Shown here one piece after another: positions 1 through 12,896 of a DNA stretch of 64,000 nucleotides (its first letter is position 1; each line of letters starts with the position of its first letter). The notes below the pieces were generated by a model, which was not told the DNA's origin, did not search any database, and saw only the letters and a program-made list of their open reading frames with translations. The stretch is taken from NCBI GenBank assembly GCA_001643675.2, contig LSRY02000038.1:475001-539000 (forward strand), written 5' to 3'. This stretch comes from Monocercomonoides exilis (lineage: Eukaryota; Preaxostyla; Oxymonadida; Polymastigidae). Both the position numbers and the translations under genes were made by a program.

Positions 1-729
1 TTATGTCTGTCTTATGAACTTCTTCTTCAGAAAGTTGTTTGGATTCTTTAATATCTTTTAAGCATTTAACAAAAGAATTCACAATGTTCTCGTCAGATCC
101 TCTTATTTCTCTTGAACTCATATGTTGCATTTCAGAATTAAAAAACTTTAACGCTGTAATATATTACGTATCTCTCAGAAATAAAAAGATTTTCAGAAAT
201 GAAGGAAAACAATAACTTATTGTGGGATATCACCCATATATTTTTTGGAGAAGACTTGATATTTGGGGCAAAATTTTTGCAATTATGAAAAAAACTGAGA
301 ATTGTTCCAAACTTTTTCTACAATCATTTCATTATAAATCAACCGAAACAATGTGAATAATTACAGAAAAATTCAAAAATTGAGAAAAATATTTGTTAGA
401 GAAGAATGGAACAAAATTCATAATGCAAAAAATTTTGCCACATTTGTCAAATAAAACTGATTTGAATGTGTTGTGATATTTGACTTATTGAAAAAGAGAA
501 AATCATTATTTTGAAATTATTTCAAAAGACTGATTTGATTAACTTGACATACGAAAAAAGTTATCAATCATATGAAAAATGAAAATTTAACAATGAAATG
601 ATCGAAAAAAAGCAAATATATAACAATGAAATTCTACTCAACAACATTAACGCTAATATATATATATATTGTGATTATTATGATTAATGAATGAATAAAT
701 TGATAAATAAATAATTATCCAAATAAATA
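1..729. other. AT-rich non-coding stretch
   Basis: No convincing reading frame on either strand. It contains a short TA dinucleotide run near 657-670 and otherwise unstructured AT-rich sequence up to the first transposon boundary. Confidence 0.5.
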
Positions 730-1704
730 CACCAAAAATTATTCAAAATCGAAAAACTTTCAACCAAAGTCGAAAAACTTTCAAACGAAATCGAAAATTA
801 TTATTCAAAGTTGGAAAACTTTCATTCAAAGTCGAAAATTATTATTCAAAGTCGAAAAAGTTTCATTCAAAGTCGAAAATTACACCAAAAATAATTCAAA
901 GTCGAAAAACTTTCAATCGAAATCGAAAAACTTTCAAACAAAGTCGAAAGTTCGAAAAACTTCAAATTTTCAAAAAGATGACAAAAATTTATTTAAGTCA
1001 AAAAACATTGTTTTTGTTGAAAAATCAATTGCATTTGTAATGATAATAATTTTTCATCTTTTTTCCGGTGTTTTTCTTTGCTTTCTTTTGACCAATTACG
1101 AATATAAAATTATGAGAGAAATTCTGACATATTTTTATCTCATTTCAGTTGAAAGCACTATTCTTCACAGAAAATTTACTTTAGAAAATTTTTATTTTTT
1201 TTCCTATTTTATGTAGAATAAAGAACACATTATTGACTCTCTTATTTAATGTTTTTTCATCACAAACGACTCATTTCTTATTGAAGGAAACAAATGTTCT
1301 AAGATGTGTTTTGAGTTGATTTTTGAATTAATTTTGGTTCGAAATCTTCAAAATTTGCAGAAATCGACAACACAAACATTGCTGATAATATTTCCAAAAA
1401 CAAAAGAATATTTTCATCTTTTGTGGAATACTTTTTATTTAACGTTTATTTTTTTTGTGAAATTTTCGACTTTGTTTGAAAGTTTTTCGATTTTGATTGA
1501 AAGTTTTTCGACTTTGAATTATTTTTGGTGTAATTTTCGACTTTGAATGAAACTTTTTCGACTTCGAATGAAAACTTTCGACTTTGAATGAAAGTTTTCC
1601 AACTTTGAATAATAATTTTCGATTTCGTTTGAAAGTTTTTCGACTTTGGTTGAAAGTTTTTCGATTTTGATTGAAAGTTTTTCGACTTTGAATTATTTTT
1701 GGTG
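730..1704. mobile_element. TA-flanked DNA transposon (non-autonomous) with tandem-repeat inverted arms
   Basis: The element begins CACCAAAAATTATTC and ends with the reverse complement GAATTATTTTTGGTG, flanked by TA on both sides. The two arms (about 730-965 and 1459-1704) are inverted repeats. Each is built of degenerate tandem units of roughly 17-20 bp around TTCAAAGTCGAAAA. The central part (about 966-1458) has no protein I can recognise. TA duplication and terminal inverted repeats fit a Tc1/mariner-type non-autonomous element, but the transposase class is inferred only from the target site. A second member with the same termini lies at 17032-18321. A short open frame read through the right arm (1439-1714, - strand) is just the repeat units translated. 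Confidence 0.8.
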
Positions 1705-1706
1705 TA

Positions 1707-1796
1707 TTTATCACAAATTAAATTTCAATAACCAATAAATATCCTTTTGACAAAACATTTCAAAGAATTAATAAACTTTCATGAATTTATCTCATT

Positions 1797-1828
<32 letters not shown>

Positions 1829-2640
1829 ATATTAATTTTTTTTTTTTTGGAAAAATGAATAATTATTCAAAGCGAAGGAATTCATATTTGACAAAATTTT
1901 AGGTTTTATGAATTTTGTTTCACACTTCACTTTTAAAAATATTTCTCAATTTTTAAAGTATTCAGTATTTTTTTTGTATAGAAATAAAAATTTTGAATTG
2001 ATATTAAAGCAGAAAAAGTTTGGAACTAACCTCAATTTTTTTTTAATTGCAAAATTTTTGTCTTATAAGCTTATTTATTACAAATACAGTTTATTAATAT
2101 TCGGAGCAAATGGATTTTTGAACAGATTACACACATTTTATTATCGTTGAAACTCATTTTGTCTGTATATTTTTACAAACATTAACTTTTAAAAAAGCAG
2201 AATGAAGGTTTTCAAAATGAAAAGATTAATCCTGGATGATTTGAATTCAAATTTGTCTTTTGGTCAGTCACTGACTTGACAAGAAATTTTATTCTTCTTG
2301 AACTTTGTATTTATTAAACGCAATGTTAAACACGTTATGTTTTTTTGGAATCGTTAACCTGTTTTTGAAATAAAAATAAATGTTCATATTTGAGAAGAAC
2401 TTCTTTTTTTTTTGAATTTTGTTCCACTCTTAACTTTCAATTTTTTTTTTTCGTTTTTGTATTTTTCAATGTTTTTTTGAAATAAGAATGAAAAACTTTT
2501 TATGAAAAGGTTTTTAAAAAAATTAGGAAAAAATTGTTATTATTTTCATAAATAACAGAATATTGCCCCGTTTTTTGATTTTTGCAAGAAAAAAAACTTA
2601 TCTTTGTACAGCGTAGTATTTGAATTTCAAATGATTCAAT
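1707..2640. other. AT-rich intergenic sequence
   Basis: Homopolymer-rich sequence with an 80-codon open frame at 1908-2150 that has no recognisable domain and strongly AT-driven composition (Phe, Lys, Leu, Ile, Tyr). I do not call it a gene. Confidence 0.4.
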
Positions 2641-2644
2641 AATT

Positions 2645-2913
2645 GGGACAAAATATTGCACTTCATGCTTTTTTATCGAAAAATTATGCACGTTTTATTG
2701 ACTTTTTGAGATCAATAAACACAACAAAAATGGGTCCATTTTTTTAACATTTGTGAAATGTTGGAGAACTTTTCACTTTGATTACAATGATGCCTGTTTT
2801 CGGATCTGTAAATCAAATTTATTTTGAAATCTGAGAAAGTGAAATGAATTTGTGAGCGAAGTAGTTTTAACATGCTTTGTGCAAAAAAAGCTTGAAAGTC
2901 CGTATTTTCCCCC
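2645..2913 (+). mobile_element. 268-bp-family MITE, copy 1
   Basis: Starts GGGACAAAATATTGC and ends TATTTTCCCCC, flanked by AATT on both sides (4-bp target duplication). Ends form imperfect inverted repeats (GGGAC-AAAATA versus GGGGG-AAAATA followed by ACTTCAGGC / ACTTTCAAGC-like stretches). It carries no coding capacity. Length 269 bp, matching the other full copies of this family. Confidence 0.85.
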
Positions 2914-2943
2914 AATTCATTATGACCTGATTCGATTCTTCAT

Positions 2944-5900
2944 TCAGTGAAGCTCATTTATTCTTTTTTCCATTTCTCTTTTCTGAAATGGAAGAATAAA
3001 ACTCGGACTTGTTAAACCATTAAAATGGAACTTCAAATTCATCTGTCTGTATCCTCCTGGATTCCTTGGGTTTTCTGTATTATCAGAAACATATGGATTT
3101 GAAACCAATATTTCTGGATTGATTGGGAACAATCCAGTCGACCTGAATGCGTTCTCCTTGTGCAGCAGTGATGTTGCCGTATTTTCTGAATCAATTGCAC
3201 ACTCAACGATTAATTTTCTTCTGTCAGCGGTTTTCATTTTTTGTCTGTCATTGTGCTCATCCACCCATTTAATTTTTCTACTCCTAATCAGCTTTCTGAA
3301 TGCGTTTCGAAGAGGACAAGCAATTCCAACATCAAAAGGTTGCATTATGTGAGTCAAATTACCAGGCAGAGTGAAAACGAAAATATGATGCTGTTCAAAC
3401 ATAATCAACACTGAAGGGCAAAGGCGAGATGGATGACTATCAAGAATGAAAAAAACAGGAGAATTGAGTGGAATAACTCCAAGCGACCTGCAAATTGTGT
3501 CCATGAGCAGAAATGAACAGCATAACAATGGAAAGCATTTCTGTCCATTCATCCAGATGCATTTACGTGGATTATTCAAGAACATGGTTTTCTTGTAATC
3601 CAATAATTCAGAAGGAACTGTTTTCAAGGCAAAAAAATGATAAATGGCGGAGGAGCTATGCAAGATGGTCCAATGGTGGTCATTATTGATATATGATTAT
3701 TTGAGTTATCTTCTGTGAAAGCATGTGCTCTTTTGGCTTCGGTTGGCACGATTAATTTATGGGAAGAGCAAAAATCATCATTCCATTCGTCTGCGAAAGA
3801 TATATTAAATTTGTTTTCAGATGGCTTGAAATCTTTGTTGAACATTAAATTGAACCACGCTCTGATGTTTGACGCGAATGCTGAGTTCAATTTGACTGGG
3901 GTTCTTTCAGAATAAGAGAAAACTTCATAATTGAACTTTAAAATGAATCCGGACACATATGCTTGAGAATGTGGATCAAGTTGTTAATCAAAATGCTTGA
4001 TAACAGGACTAAGTCCAAAGTGAAGAGACATCTTGAATGATTTCAGATTTTGCCTTTGTATTTCCGAATAAGTAATTTCTCTTAATTCTTGAGTTGTTAT
4101 TCCATCATGTTGTTGATATTTTTCATGAACAATATTCAGCACCTTTTCCTCACCCTCGAAGTTAAGTAAACATGGCTTTGTGTGAATTTCCTTGGCATAG
4201 GTTCAAACGCGTTCCTTTTGCAATTTGCGTTTTTAAACACTCAAATTATAACGAATTAATAGATAATAATTATTCAAAAACTTTTTATGGACCGATTTTT
4301 CGAAAAAAATTTTTCTTGTTGAAAAAAATGACTTTTGAAAAATGACCCATAAAAACATGAATTTCAATAAAATTTATTCAAATTTAAAAGAAAACGTGAT
4401 TTTCACACATCCAATGTGCTTTTATAATAATATAAATTTATTTTATTAATTAATTTTCATCAAAAAAAATATAAATCATAAATAAAAAATTTAATTAAAT
4501 ATCTTTGATCTAACCCACAATAAAATTTTTAATATCTGGAAAATTTGAATATGCTGTTTAAGTTAAAATAGAACCTAAAAGTATGTTGTTCGTTCACTTT
4601 TATATGTTAATATAAGTATATTATTATATGCTAACTTGTATAATGTTGAAAACAGATTTAATTATCAGTGACACAAACACATGCATTTTCACTTCCATGT
4701 TGTTAAGCTGAAAGATTAAAATTTCAAAATTGGTTGCAATGGAACGCAAAAGGTATTATATGATTCATAATATCAAATAAATATTCATTTTCTTTTTTCC
4801 TTTCAAATATTTTCTTTTCCTTTGATATGTTAATGTATTTTTTTATTAGACTCGATCATAGCATGCTTAAATAAATCAATGTTGCAAAATTAAACATTAC
4901 TTACACAAAATGGCTCAATATTGAGAAATAAAAACATATACTAAATAAAAGTTTGGTTTTTTTTACCATAAAGAAAAGAATTGTTTGAATTTGATTTATT
5001 TTACTCTAACAGTGAATTAGATGTTGTAATATGCGGAAGTGAAGAAGAACCATGCCAAATGATGTGTAAATGGATGGAAAATATGAAAATGGGAAATGAA
5101 ATGAGAATAATTCAGATTGATAAACCAAATCAATCTAATTTTTCATTTTTTTTTTAAAGACATAAAAATGACAAACTTTTATTTAGTATATGTTTTTATT
5201 TCTCAATATTGAGCCATTTTGTGTAAGTAATGTTTAATTTTGCAACATTGATTTATTTAAGCATGCTATGATCGAGTCTAATAAAAAAATACATTAACAT
5301 ATCAAAGGAAAAGAAAATATTTGAAAGGAAAAAAGAAAATGAATATTTATTTGATATTATGAATCATATAATACCTTTTGCGTTCCATTGCAACCAATTT
5401 TGAAATTTTAATCTTTCAGCTTAACAACATGGAAGTGAAAATGCATGTGTTTGTGTCACTGATAATTAAATCTGTTTTCAACATTATACAAGTTAGCATA
5501 TAATAATATACTTATATTAACATATAAAAGTGAACGAACAACATACTTTTAGGTTCTATTTTAACTTAAACAGCATATTCAAATTTTCCAGATATTAAAA
5601 ATTTTATTGTGGGTTAGATCAAAGATATTTAATTAAATTTTTTATTTATGATTTATATTTTTTTTGATGAAAATTAATTAATAAAATAAATTTATATTAT
5701 TATAAAAGCACATTGGATGTGTGAAAATCACGTTTTCTTTTAAATTTGAATAAATTTTATTGAAATTCATGTTTTTATGGGTCATTTTTCAAAAGTCATT
5801 TTTTTCAACAAGAAAAATTTTTTTCGAAAAATCGGTCCATAAAAAGTTTTTGAATAATTATTATCTATTAATTCGTTATAATTTGAGTGTTTAAAAACGC

Positions 5901-6020
5901 AAATTGCAAAAGGAACGCGTTTGAACCTATGCCATTTCCTTTTCGTTCCAAGTTTGTCCGGCACAATAATATCCAACATCGCTAGGAAAATTTTGGATCG
6001 TAATGTGAACGCTTCTGACG
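2944..6020 (-). pseudogene. pogo/Tigger-type DDE transposase, split by a transposon and frameshifted
   Basis: Catalyses cut-and-paste of pogo-family DNA transposons. On the minus strand the C-terminal part shows DDE landmarks: FADEWNDDF (first Asp), VPTEAKRAHAF, TTIGPSCIAPPPF, then in another frame FFILDSHPSRLCP (second Asp) and LPGNLTHIMQPFDVGI, the Q-P-x-D-V box of DDE_1/Tigger proteins. A frameshift sits in a run of seven A at about 3635-3641. Further upstream the frame has one TAA (KHFD-stop-QLDPHS) and is interrupted by the palindrome at 4194-5933. Removing that element and one copy of its 8-bp duplication restores a continuous frame, TWNEKEIHTKPCLL across the junction. The N-terminal DNA-binding part reaches about 6020. 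It may be the source of transposase for the CAGTC/TA elements nearby (inference). Not functional as it stands. Confidence 0.8.
4194..5933. mobile_element. 1.74-kb palindromic (foldback) element, GGCATAGGT family, Merlin-like
   Basis: Left end GGCATAGGTTCAAACGCG and right end its exact reverse complement. Arms 4194-4955 and 5172-5933 are almost perfectly complementary over about 760 bp, with a spacer of about 215 bp (4956-5171). It is flanked on both sides by the 8-bp direct repeat ATTTCCTT (4186-4193 and 5934-5941), which proves insertion into the pogo-type transposase gene. 8-bp duplications and a GG-initial terminus are typical of the Merlin superfamily, and two Merlin transposase remnants lie in this window, so I infer Merlin mobilisation. 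No transposase is encoded inside. The high arm identity suggests recent insertion or gene conversion between arms. Confidence 0.85.
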
Positions 6021-7804
6021 AAAAACAAATCTTCAATAGAAAAGCATCAAAAGCAACAATAACTTTGTCGTTTTATGAATTAGCGTTTTGAACTTCAAAT
6101 GTGAGTTTTTCGTCTCGAAATTTATGCTCTCGTGATATTTTTTCAATCTTTGTATCTTTTTAATAAAAAAATAATGAACAATCAGAAGCTGATATATGAC
6201 CAAAATAGACCACTTAGGATTAAAAAAATGTTTTGGTAAAAAACCCTCCATCCATTTCAAACATGAAACACATATCTATTTGTGATTCTTTTTTATTGGC
6301 ATGTTATGAAAAAAATTTTACCTACTGAAGTTTATTTTTTTCTTTTCATTTTAGTTTTACATGTTGAATTTCGAATCTTTGACAACAATATTTGTCAGTT
6401 CATAACAAACTTCTTATTATAACATTAAAATTTCGGAACGAATAATTAAACATTTCATTTTTTAATCAAAAATGATATTTCTAATCAATGAATTAAAGAA
6501 AGTTATTTATTCTTTGGCAATCTTTCAGATACAGAATCATTATATCTTATAGGTTTGTTTGATTTTTCATTTGGGTAATTATTTTTGACTCCATGTTTTT
6601 TATATCAAAATTTTCTGTTGTGTAATTCACTAACAATACAGAAAAATAAACACAGAAAATTTATATTTCCTTTCAAAGATAATTTTTTCGCATGTTCACA
6701 TTAACAAATATTATCATTTCAAACAGTTGTCATTATTATTATAATTATTATAATAATAATAATTATTATTATTATTTTGAATGAATTATTCCTCTCTAAA
6801 AAAAAAAAAAAACTTTTAAATATAAGTACCCCGAATAAAGTCATGATTTCAAAAATGATTCACCACATCTTTTTCTTAATATGAACAGAAACATTTGCAA
6901 ACAAAACAGTTGCGATGTATTAAGCATTCGTAATAAAATTGTCTTGAAAATGACAAACAACCTTTGATAAAGCAACACAACAAAAAATGAGTGAAATTTT
7001 AAATAATCACCCAAAAACATATAAATATAATCATATATTCCAAACAATTCGTATTTACCATAAATCAGATATTTTCCACGGGAAAAATATGCATGGTCTT
7101 TTCATTATAGAAAATGCAACACACAAAAGTTAAAGTTAGCAGAAGAATATCCAGAATAAAAGAGTTTGATTATCATTTGAAATCAAATGTTTTATATTAC
7201 AATTCATTGTAATACTTTTCCTTTTTGCATTAAAAAAATACAGTTGATGTGAAGCCATAATTAGTCAAACTGAAAAACATATTTCAATTTGAACTTTAGC
7301 GATTATCAAAGATACGAAAATTGAGGTTTTGCATGCAGAAAATCAATGAAACTTTCGATGTGTGAGTCAGATGAAGATAAATGAAAAATGAAACTACCAT
7401 AGATCGCTTATGCTTAACGTAATATGGGTCTTGGGAGATGTGTTCTTCTTCTAATGATGTTTGAAAATTCCAATTTCCTGAATTTTTTTTTGTCTGACTC
7501 ATTCATATCAAATTGTGAAAATTCATTGTTGTCTTCACAATAAATTTGAAAACGGTTGCGAATCCTCAAATAATATCAAACATTACAGATTCGTTGGATT
7601 TATTTGTTAAAGTTTGAGGGTCATCGACAGAATAACGAGTAATGTGATTCATTTTTGTTTAAATCTTTCTTAAGCTTCAGAACAAATAAATGTGAGCAAT
7701 GACGAAGCATCCAATCACACATATTGCAAAACAATCTTATTTCCTTGTTTGGCCTCGAAACAATAACTCACACAATAGATATGTGCAAAAAGGGTTATGC
7801 AAAT
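5942..7804. other. End of the pogo-type gene, then AT-rich non-coding DNA
   Basis: After the N-terminal piece of the pogo-type transposase (to about 6020) I see only AT-rich sequence with short frames (6033-6260, 6841-7047, 7296-7502 on the minus strand) of no recognisable family. An ATT/TAA-rich run lies near 6730-6780. Confidence 0.4.
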
Positions 7805-8072
7805 GGGAAAAAATATTTTGCTTCAAGCATTTTCATTGATAAATTATGCACTTATCATTGACTTTTTAAGACGAAAAAACTCAATAAAAATGGAACCATT
7901 TTTTGACATTCGTGAAATGTTGGATAACTTTATGTTTATTTTTCTACGATGCCTGTTCACGGATATGAAAATTAGATTTATTTCGAAATCTGAAAAAGGG
8001 AAATAAAGTTATGAGTGAAGCAATTTTTCAATTCTTTGTGCATAAAAAGCTTGAAAGACCATATTTTCACCC
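7805..8072 (+). mobile_element. 268-bp-family MITE, copy 2
   Basis: Begins GGGAAAAAATATTTTGC, ends ATATTTTCACCC, flanked by AAAT on each side. Internal sequence follows the family (GACTTTTTAAGACGAAAAA, ACGATGCCTGTTCACGG, TGAAAAAGGGAAATAAAG). Length 268 bp. The small frame at 7797-8006 is only this repeat translated. Confidence 0.85.
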
Positions 8073-8599
8073 AAATGGAATAATTTTCAAAAGCGATAAT
8101 CAACTTTGAAGAAAAGGGAGCATGTGAATTGAGGAAATGACTATCTGACTTATTTAACAGTTTCTGATACGAGTAAAACATTTAATTTTGTAAAAATTTC
8201 AATAAGCGCTGAAACAGTATTATCAAAACTTATCTTCTCTTTTCCTTCTTCCCTTCCTCTTTATTTCGCCATAATATCAATATTTTGCACATGTGTGATT
8301 ATTTTTGAAATCATAACTTTTTTGGGGTGTTTAATTTATCTTTTTCTTTTGAAAATTGATAGAAAATTATCATTTTCATATTTTTTGAATTGAAATTGTG
8401 ACAAAATCAAACGTTTTAGTTCAAAAAAAGATTAAAATATCTTTTGCATTCTTTTTCCATTTTCTGTGTTTTTTTGTTGATATTCAAGAGAAATTTTCAA
8501 ACCGAATTTTTAGTATGAAAAAATATGTATCCAAAAATAATCACCCACATCGAAAATATCTTTTCTCCAAATTAAAGAAATATATGTCGTCGTTATAAA

Positions 8600-9046
8600 A
8601 TGCAACACACTTTTGAAAATGAGTTTCCAAAAATATTATCACACTCTTCACCAGCTCAACCAGCGAGCCAGTCACAGCCATTGTCACATTTTTTGTCTGA
8701 AACTCACATGTCCGCTCTCGTAAATCAGCAATTATATTATGTTATCTGCACGTATGGTTGGCAATTATTCTTTGATGAAATTTTAAATTTTTTCTACATT
8801 TTCTTCATATTTTTCCACCTAATCATCTTAGACTAATACGTAACAACGTTATTCTTCACATCCGCATGTGAAGAAACTACTCAAGTTCTTTTCTTATCAC
8901 ATTCTCGTTTTTCTCCTTTTAATTATTCTCCTATATTTATTGTTCTGCTTCATCTTGTTCTCCTTTCCATTCATCTCGTCCATCATTTTCATTCTGTCGA
9001 TCTTCACATATTTCCTATTCTTCGAATGCTTCTTCCTCTTTTTTGA
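8600..9046 (+). CDS. Possible membrane protein, frame interrupted by one TAA
   Basis: An ATG at 8600 opens a frame that runs 78 codons to a TAA at 8834-8836. The same frame then continues about 70 codons to a TGA at 9044-9046. The first half has a Ser/Pro/Gln-rich stretch (SSPAQPASQSQPLSHF) followed by a hydrophobic aromatic run ending IFHLIILD. After the TAA come a short polar segment (ACEETTQVLFLSHSRF) and another hydrophobic segment (IFIVLLHLVLLSIHLV). If TAA is read through, the product would be about 148 residues with two membrane segments. Otherwise only the 78-residue piece would be made. I recognise no family. AT-rich composition could produce hydrophobic frames by chance, so confidence is low. 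Confidence 0.3.
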
Positions 9047-9839
9047 TCGCTAATACTATTGCGATTTTTCGAATTTTCAAAGCAACAAATAAAACAGCAA
9101 AAGTCAGTCAGTTTTGCTTTATCAACAAATTCGCTTGTGTCACATATCCTTTTCTCTCTTTCACAGCCATTCAAACAATTCCAATATCTGTTATGAAGTT
9201 ATTTGAACACAAAAACAAATACATTTAATAATGCTGATAATAAAACACCTGAAAAGTTAGACATTTTGATCGAATTTTGATTCTTTTCATTTCTTAAACG
9301 AGGATTTTTTCGAAAAGATAATAAGATAGAAACGCAAATATGAGTTCATGAATAGCAGAAGTTTGGAAATAAAGAAAAAGCAAGAGAGAAAGAAAAAGTG
9401 AAAGAAAGAGAAAAAAAAAGGAAAAGCAACAGGAGATAAAGAAAAAGAAGATGGAAAAGATTCGGAACAGGAAGAGGAAACATCAATGAAGATAAAAAAA
9501 AATTAAAACAGAAAAGTTAACAAGCGACAAAGATATTCAGAAAACATTGAGAGATGCACAAAGCTGTGGAGAAGACAGAACACAAGGCAAACAGGATATG
9601 TTGGAAGTTATAACAACGCTTAGAACAGTTTCACGGAACAGAAGCGAGATTTGAGTGAAAAAAGAAAGAAATACAACACATATTCTCCTTCTCGTTAACT
9701 TCCATCACAAATATTGCTTTCGGTTCCCTCTTTCAGATGTTCTTCTTTTTATTTGCTCATTGATATTAACGCTTCTCAAGAACTCTTTTTTGAAATGAAA
9801 TTAATCAGCAAAAATATTGATTGATGGTTTTAGAGAAAA
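9047..9839. other. Intergenic, A/G-rich tract
   Basis: Contains a purine-rich block (about 9355-9500, many GAAAAAG-type units) and no supported gene. A 61-codon frame at 9043-9228 continues from the preceding region without a recognisable motif. Confidence 0.4.
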
Positions 9840-12528
9840 TCAAAAAAATAAACCGTTGATTTGTTGTAATTTTTTAAATAAAAATAGAATGTGTTGTGAA
9901 ATGAAAAACCTTTTGTTAAAAGGCTAAATAGTTTAAAGAACATTTAAAGCCTCTAAAGATAATGAATTCCTTATGTCACCAGAGATCCTTTTCATCCTTG
10001 AAAAGATACGTTACCAGCTTGCTTTGCTGCATGGAGACGATACAAATGAAAAACATAAGTTTGAGGAAATTGAATGTTCACTTCCTTTCTTTGCGATCAA
10101 TATAGAGAACTTTTGTGTGCTGTATCCAAATATGAAACTCGATATTTCTTTCAAATAATCGAAAAACAGCTTGAAACATTAATCCTTGATCTCTTTTGAT
10201 TGATTTGACAAAATTGTCACAACGAATCTGTCAACACTTTGTCCAACTCGTGGGCCCAAACAAGAAGATTTGGAACACATCACATCAAAACAAACTTCTT
10301 TCTCATTTTCTGTTTTAAGCTGGGAAATTGAACTAATCCTCCAGTTTAAAAACAGCACCTCCACTTCATCTGCAACACATTCTATTTCATCGGTTCCGTC
10401 TTACGTTGCATCTTCAAGTGAGTTATGAAAATTATCTTTGAAAACAAGATTTTGAGAAGATGTCAAACATACAAAAAAAATACTATCAAAAGAAGAATTG
10501 GAGGAGGAAGTGGGAGAATGAATTGAAGAAGACTCATTCATCGTTTTATCTTTTTTCTTATCACTTTGTTTGAAGGATCCAGTCATAATAAATTTGTCAT
10601 CTTCTGAATAATCTTCTGCCAATCAAAAGCCAAACAAGTCCTCTTCACTAGATTCAATTTCGCTTTCGTCGTTTTTGCCTTCCTTTTTAGAAGCTTCAAT
10701 GTTTTCAAATTCTGAACGATAGAAATTTGACACTTTGATGATTATGCTGTGAATTTCTTCTTTAATTTCAATTGATTGATAACCTTCATCTTCCTTGATG
10801 CTATTTCTTATCATATTTGTCATAGGAACACAATTGTCCTTTATTTTATGTAGTTCACATGACACATCGTTCAATGCATCAAAAAGACAATCATTTGTTA
10901 AAGAATAACAAACTGATTGATGTGGTTGTTCTGTTAGAATTTGAGATGAAGGATTAGAAGCGCAAATGATAGGTGAACGTGTGAATGATGAATATTCCGA
11001 AGCTGAAGAGGATTGTTGAAATGAGATTAATTGCTTTGGCTCTGAATACAACGCTGTGCTAGAAATAGATTTTTCTGCTTCAAAAAAAGAAATTGAAAAT
11101 TTATTTCGAATGAAATTTTGAAGTCCTGTTGGAGACAACACATACGATAACGATTTTAACACCTGTTTTTCCTGTTAACATGTATTTATGAAATAGGAGT
11201 ATAAAATTTGTCGAAACATTTTTCCATTTTGTGTTTTTCATGAAAGAAAGATTTTTGATTTCATGCAACAAATCGAAAACATTCAGCACATTTGGAAAGA
11301 CATTTCCCATTTTTGTTTTTTCATTCTCCATTTCTAAATGAAACTTTTGAAATGGAAAAAGAAGAAGTTCTGTCATCATATTGTTTCAAATTTGATCGAG
11401 TTGAATTTGTTTTTCATAAAATATCTTTTCTCTGTTTTTTCTAATTAAGATTCAAATAGAATACAAGCACAGTTATCTCGTTTGAATAAATGTCGGACAT
11501 TTTCGTTTCAAGGATTTTTTCACAGAAGTAGTGCTGGCATTTTTGGAAAATTCAATAATAATTGTTTTCTGGTTCTTCAGAAAAGGAATTTCAGAAAACG
11601 CGTTTTCAACAACCAAATACAGCAAATGATTCATACAGTTAATGAAAAATGAAGCAGCCTTTAAATTTACAATAACAAACTTTTCATTATTTTCCATTGG
11701 AATTGAAATACTAACAAATGCTTTCTTTTAAGGACTCAATCCATCCAAACAAAAACAGCGAGCACGCGCATTAATCAGTGACATTTCACGATTTACTGTC
11801 CAAGCTTGTTTTCTGTACTGCTTTACATTATTGCAGATCGGATATGCTTTCCAAAACACTGAGGATGCATTTGGAGCCAATTGAGCTATCGTGATAACTA
11901 TGCACTTCTGATTTCCAACAATACATGAATCCAACGAAACACACACACCCGTTCCCCTAAGTGATGCGTCACGCTTCAATTTTGCAATTTCAATAGCCTC
12001 AATAACCATTCTTCGTATTGTCTTTCTTGCAAGGAACTGGAAAATTTTGGACAGAGACATTCCTGGTTTCATTTGAGATAAACGAATTTAGGATCTTACG
12101 AAATTATTAAATTTTTTTGAAGACGCTGATAAGAAAGATATGTTGCAATGGCTTATTATTTTCGTAAACAAAGTCTGTTAATTGGTGGATATGCTCTGAC
12201 TCAGTGTTCTTTCTTTTCTCTCCATCATGCGATCGATTTTTTGTGGAGCTTTCTGCCCTCTGAAAGAAAAAATAATGCGATTTTCTAAACTGTGACAATG
12301 ATGATTTCTTATTGCAACGTAACTGCTACGACCACTTGTTCCACATATTTCATTTCCCCGAACATTTGGGCATAAATATTGTTTATGATATTCTTTTGTT
12401 GGAGAGCCATCAATGTTTGAAGGAAAAAATGATATCCATATTTGATTATTGATGACCTCAAAAGATATTCTTGTTAAATATTCATTGTTTTTCTTTGCGT
12501 GCTTGTGAACTTTTTTTTCAATAATCAA
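9840..12528 (-). pseudogene. hAT-superfamily transposase (near complete, interrupted)
   Basis: Minus strand. One frame runs 12528 to about 11452 with four TAA and no TAG or TGA. It has an N-terminal Cys/His zinc-finger-like stretch (CPNVRGNEICGT...RNHHCHSL), a GVCVSLDSCIVGNQKCIVI segment and a CMNHLLYLVVENAF box like the Cys-x-x-His...Asn-Leu-Val box of hAT proteins. After two TGA the same frame continues through LLLFPFQKFHLEMEN (about 11380-11165). A second frame follows, 11162 to 9842, with one TGA and several TAA/TAG. Its end contains SSPCSKASW-stop-RIFSRM and IRNSLSLEALNVL, which match the hAT C-terminal dimerisation signature (S-x-S-x-x-x-E-R-x-F-S ... R-x-x-L); the TAA falls where the conserved Glu usually sits. 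The frame change near 11165 could be an intron or a frameshift. Probably a decayed transposase; a readthrough gene is the alternative. Confidence 0.65.
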
Positions 12529-12629
12529 AGCTTAAAAATATTAAAAATTTTATATCATCTAACTTTCTCCTCTTTAAAATTATTCCACTTGCTCCAGCTT
12601 TTGAAAACAACATTCGTGATTGATCAATT

Positions 12630-12896
12630 GGAGGAAAATACGGACTTTCAAGCTTTTTATGCACAAAGTTTGAAAAAATTGTTTCACTTATATCATTTTT
12701 AAACTAAAATAGATATCAAAATAAATTTGATTTTCATATCCGTAAACAGGTATCGTTGAAATCAAAACATAAAGTTTTCCAACATTTCATGAATGTCAAT
12801 AAATGGATCAATTTTTGTTGTGTTCTTTGATCTCAAAAAGTCAATGAAAAGAGCATATTTTTTTAAATGAAATGACTTGAAGCAAAATCTTTTGAA
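12630..12896 (-). mobile_element. 268-bp-family MITE, copy 3 (degenerate right end)
   Basis: Reads GGAGGAAAATACGGACTTTC at the left and follows the family in reverse orientation (CGTAAACAGGTATCGTTGAA, CAACATTTCATGAATGTCAA, CTTGAAGCAAAATCTTTTG at the right). AATT precedes it; the right duplication is not recognisable. The right boundary is approximate. Confidence 0.65.

Noticed and set aside
1439-1714. 91-codon minus-strand open frame rich in Lys, Phe, Asn and Ser
   Set aside because: It is the tandem-repeat arm of a transposon translated; repeat-unit periodicity explains its openness.
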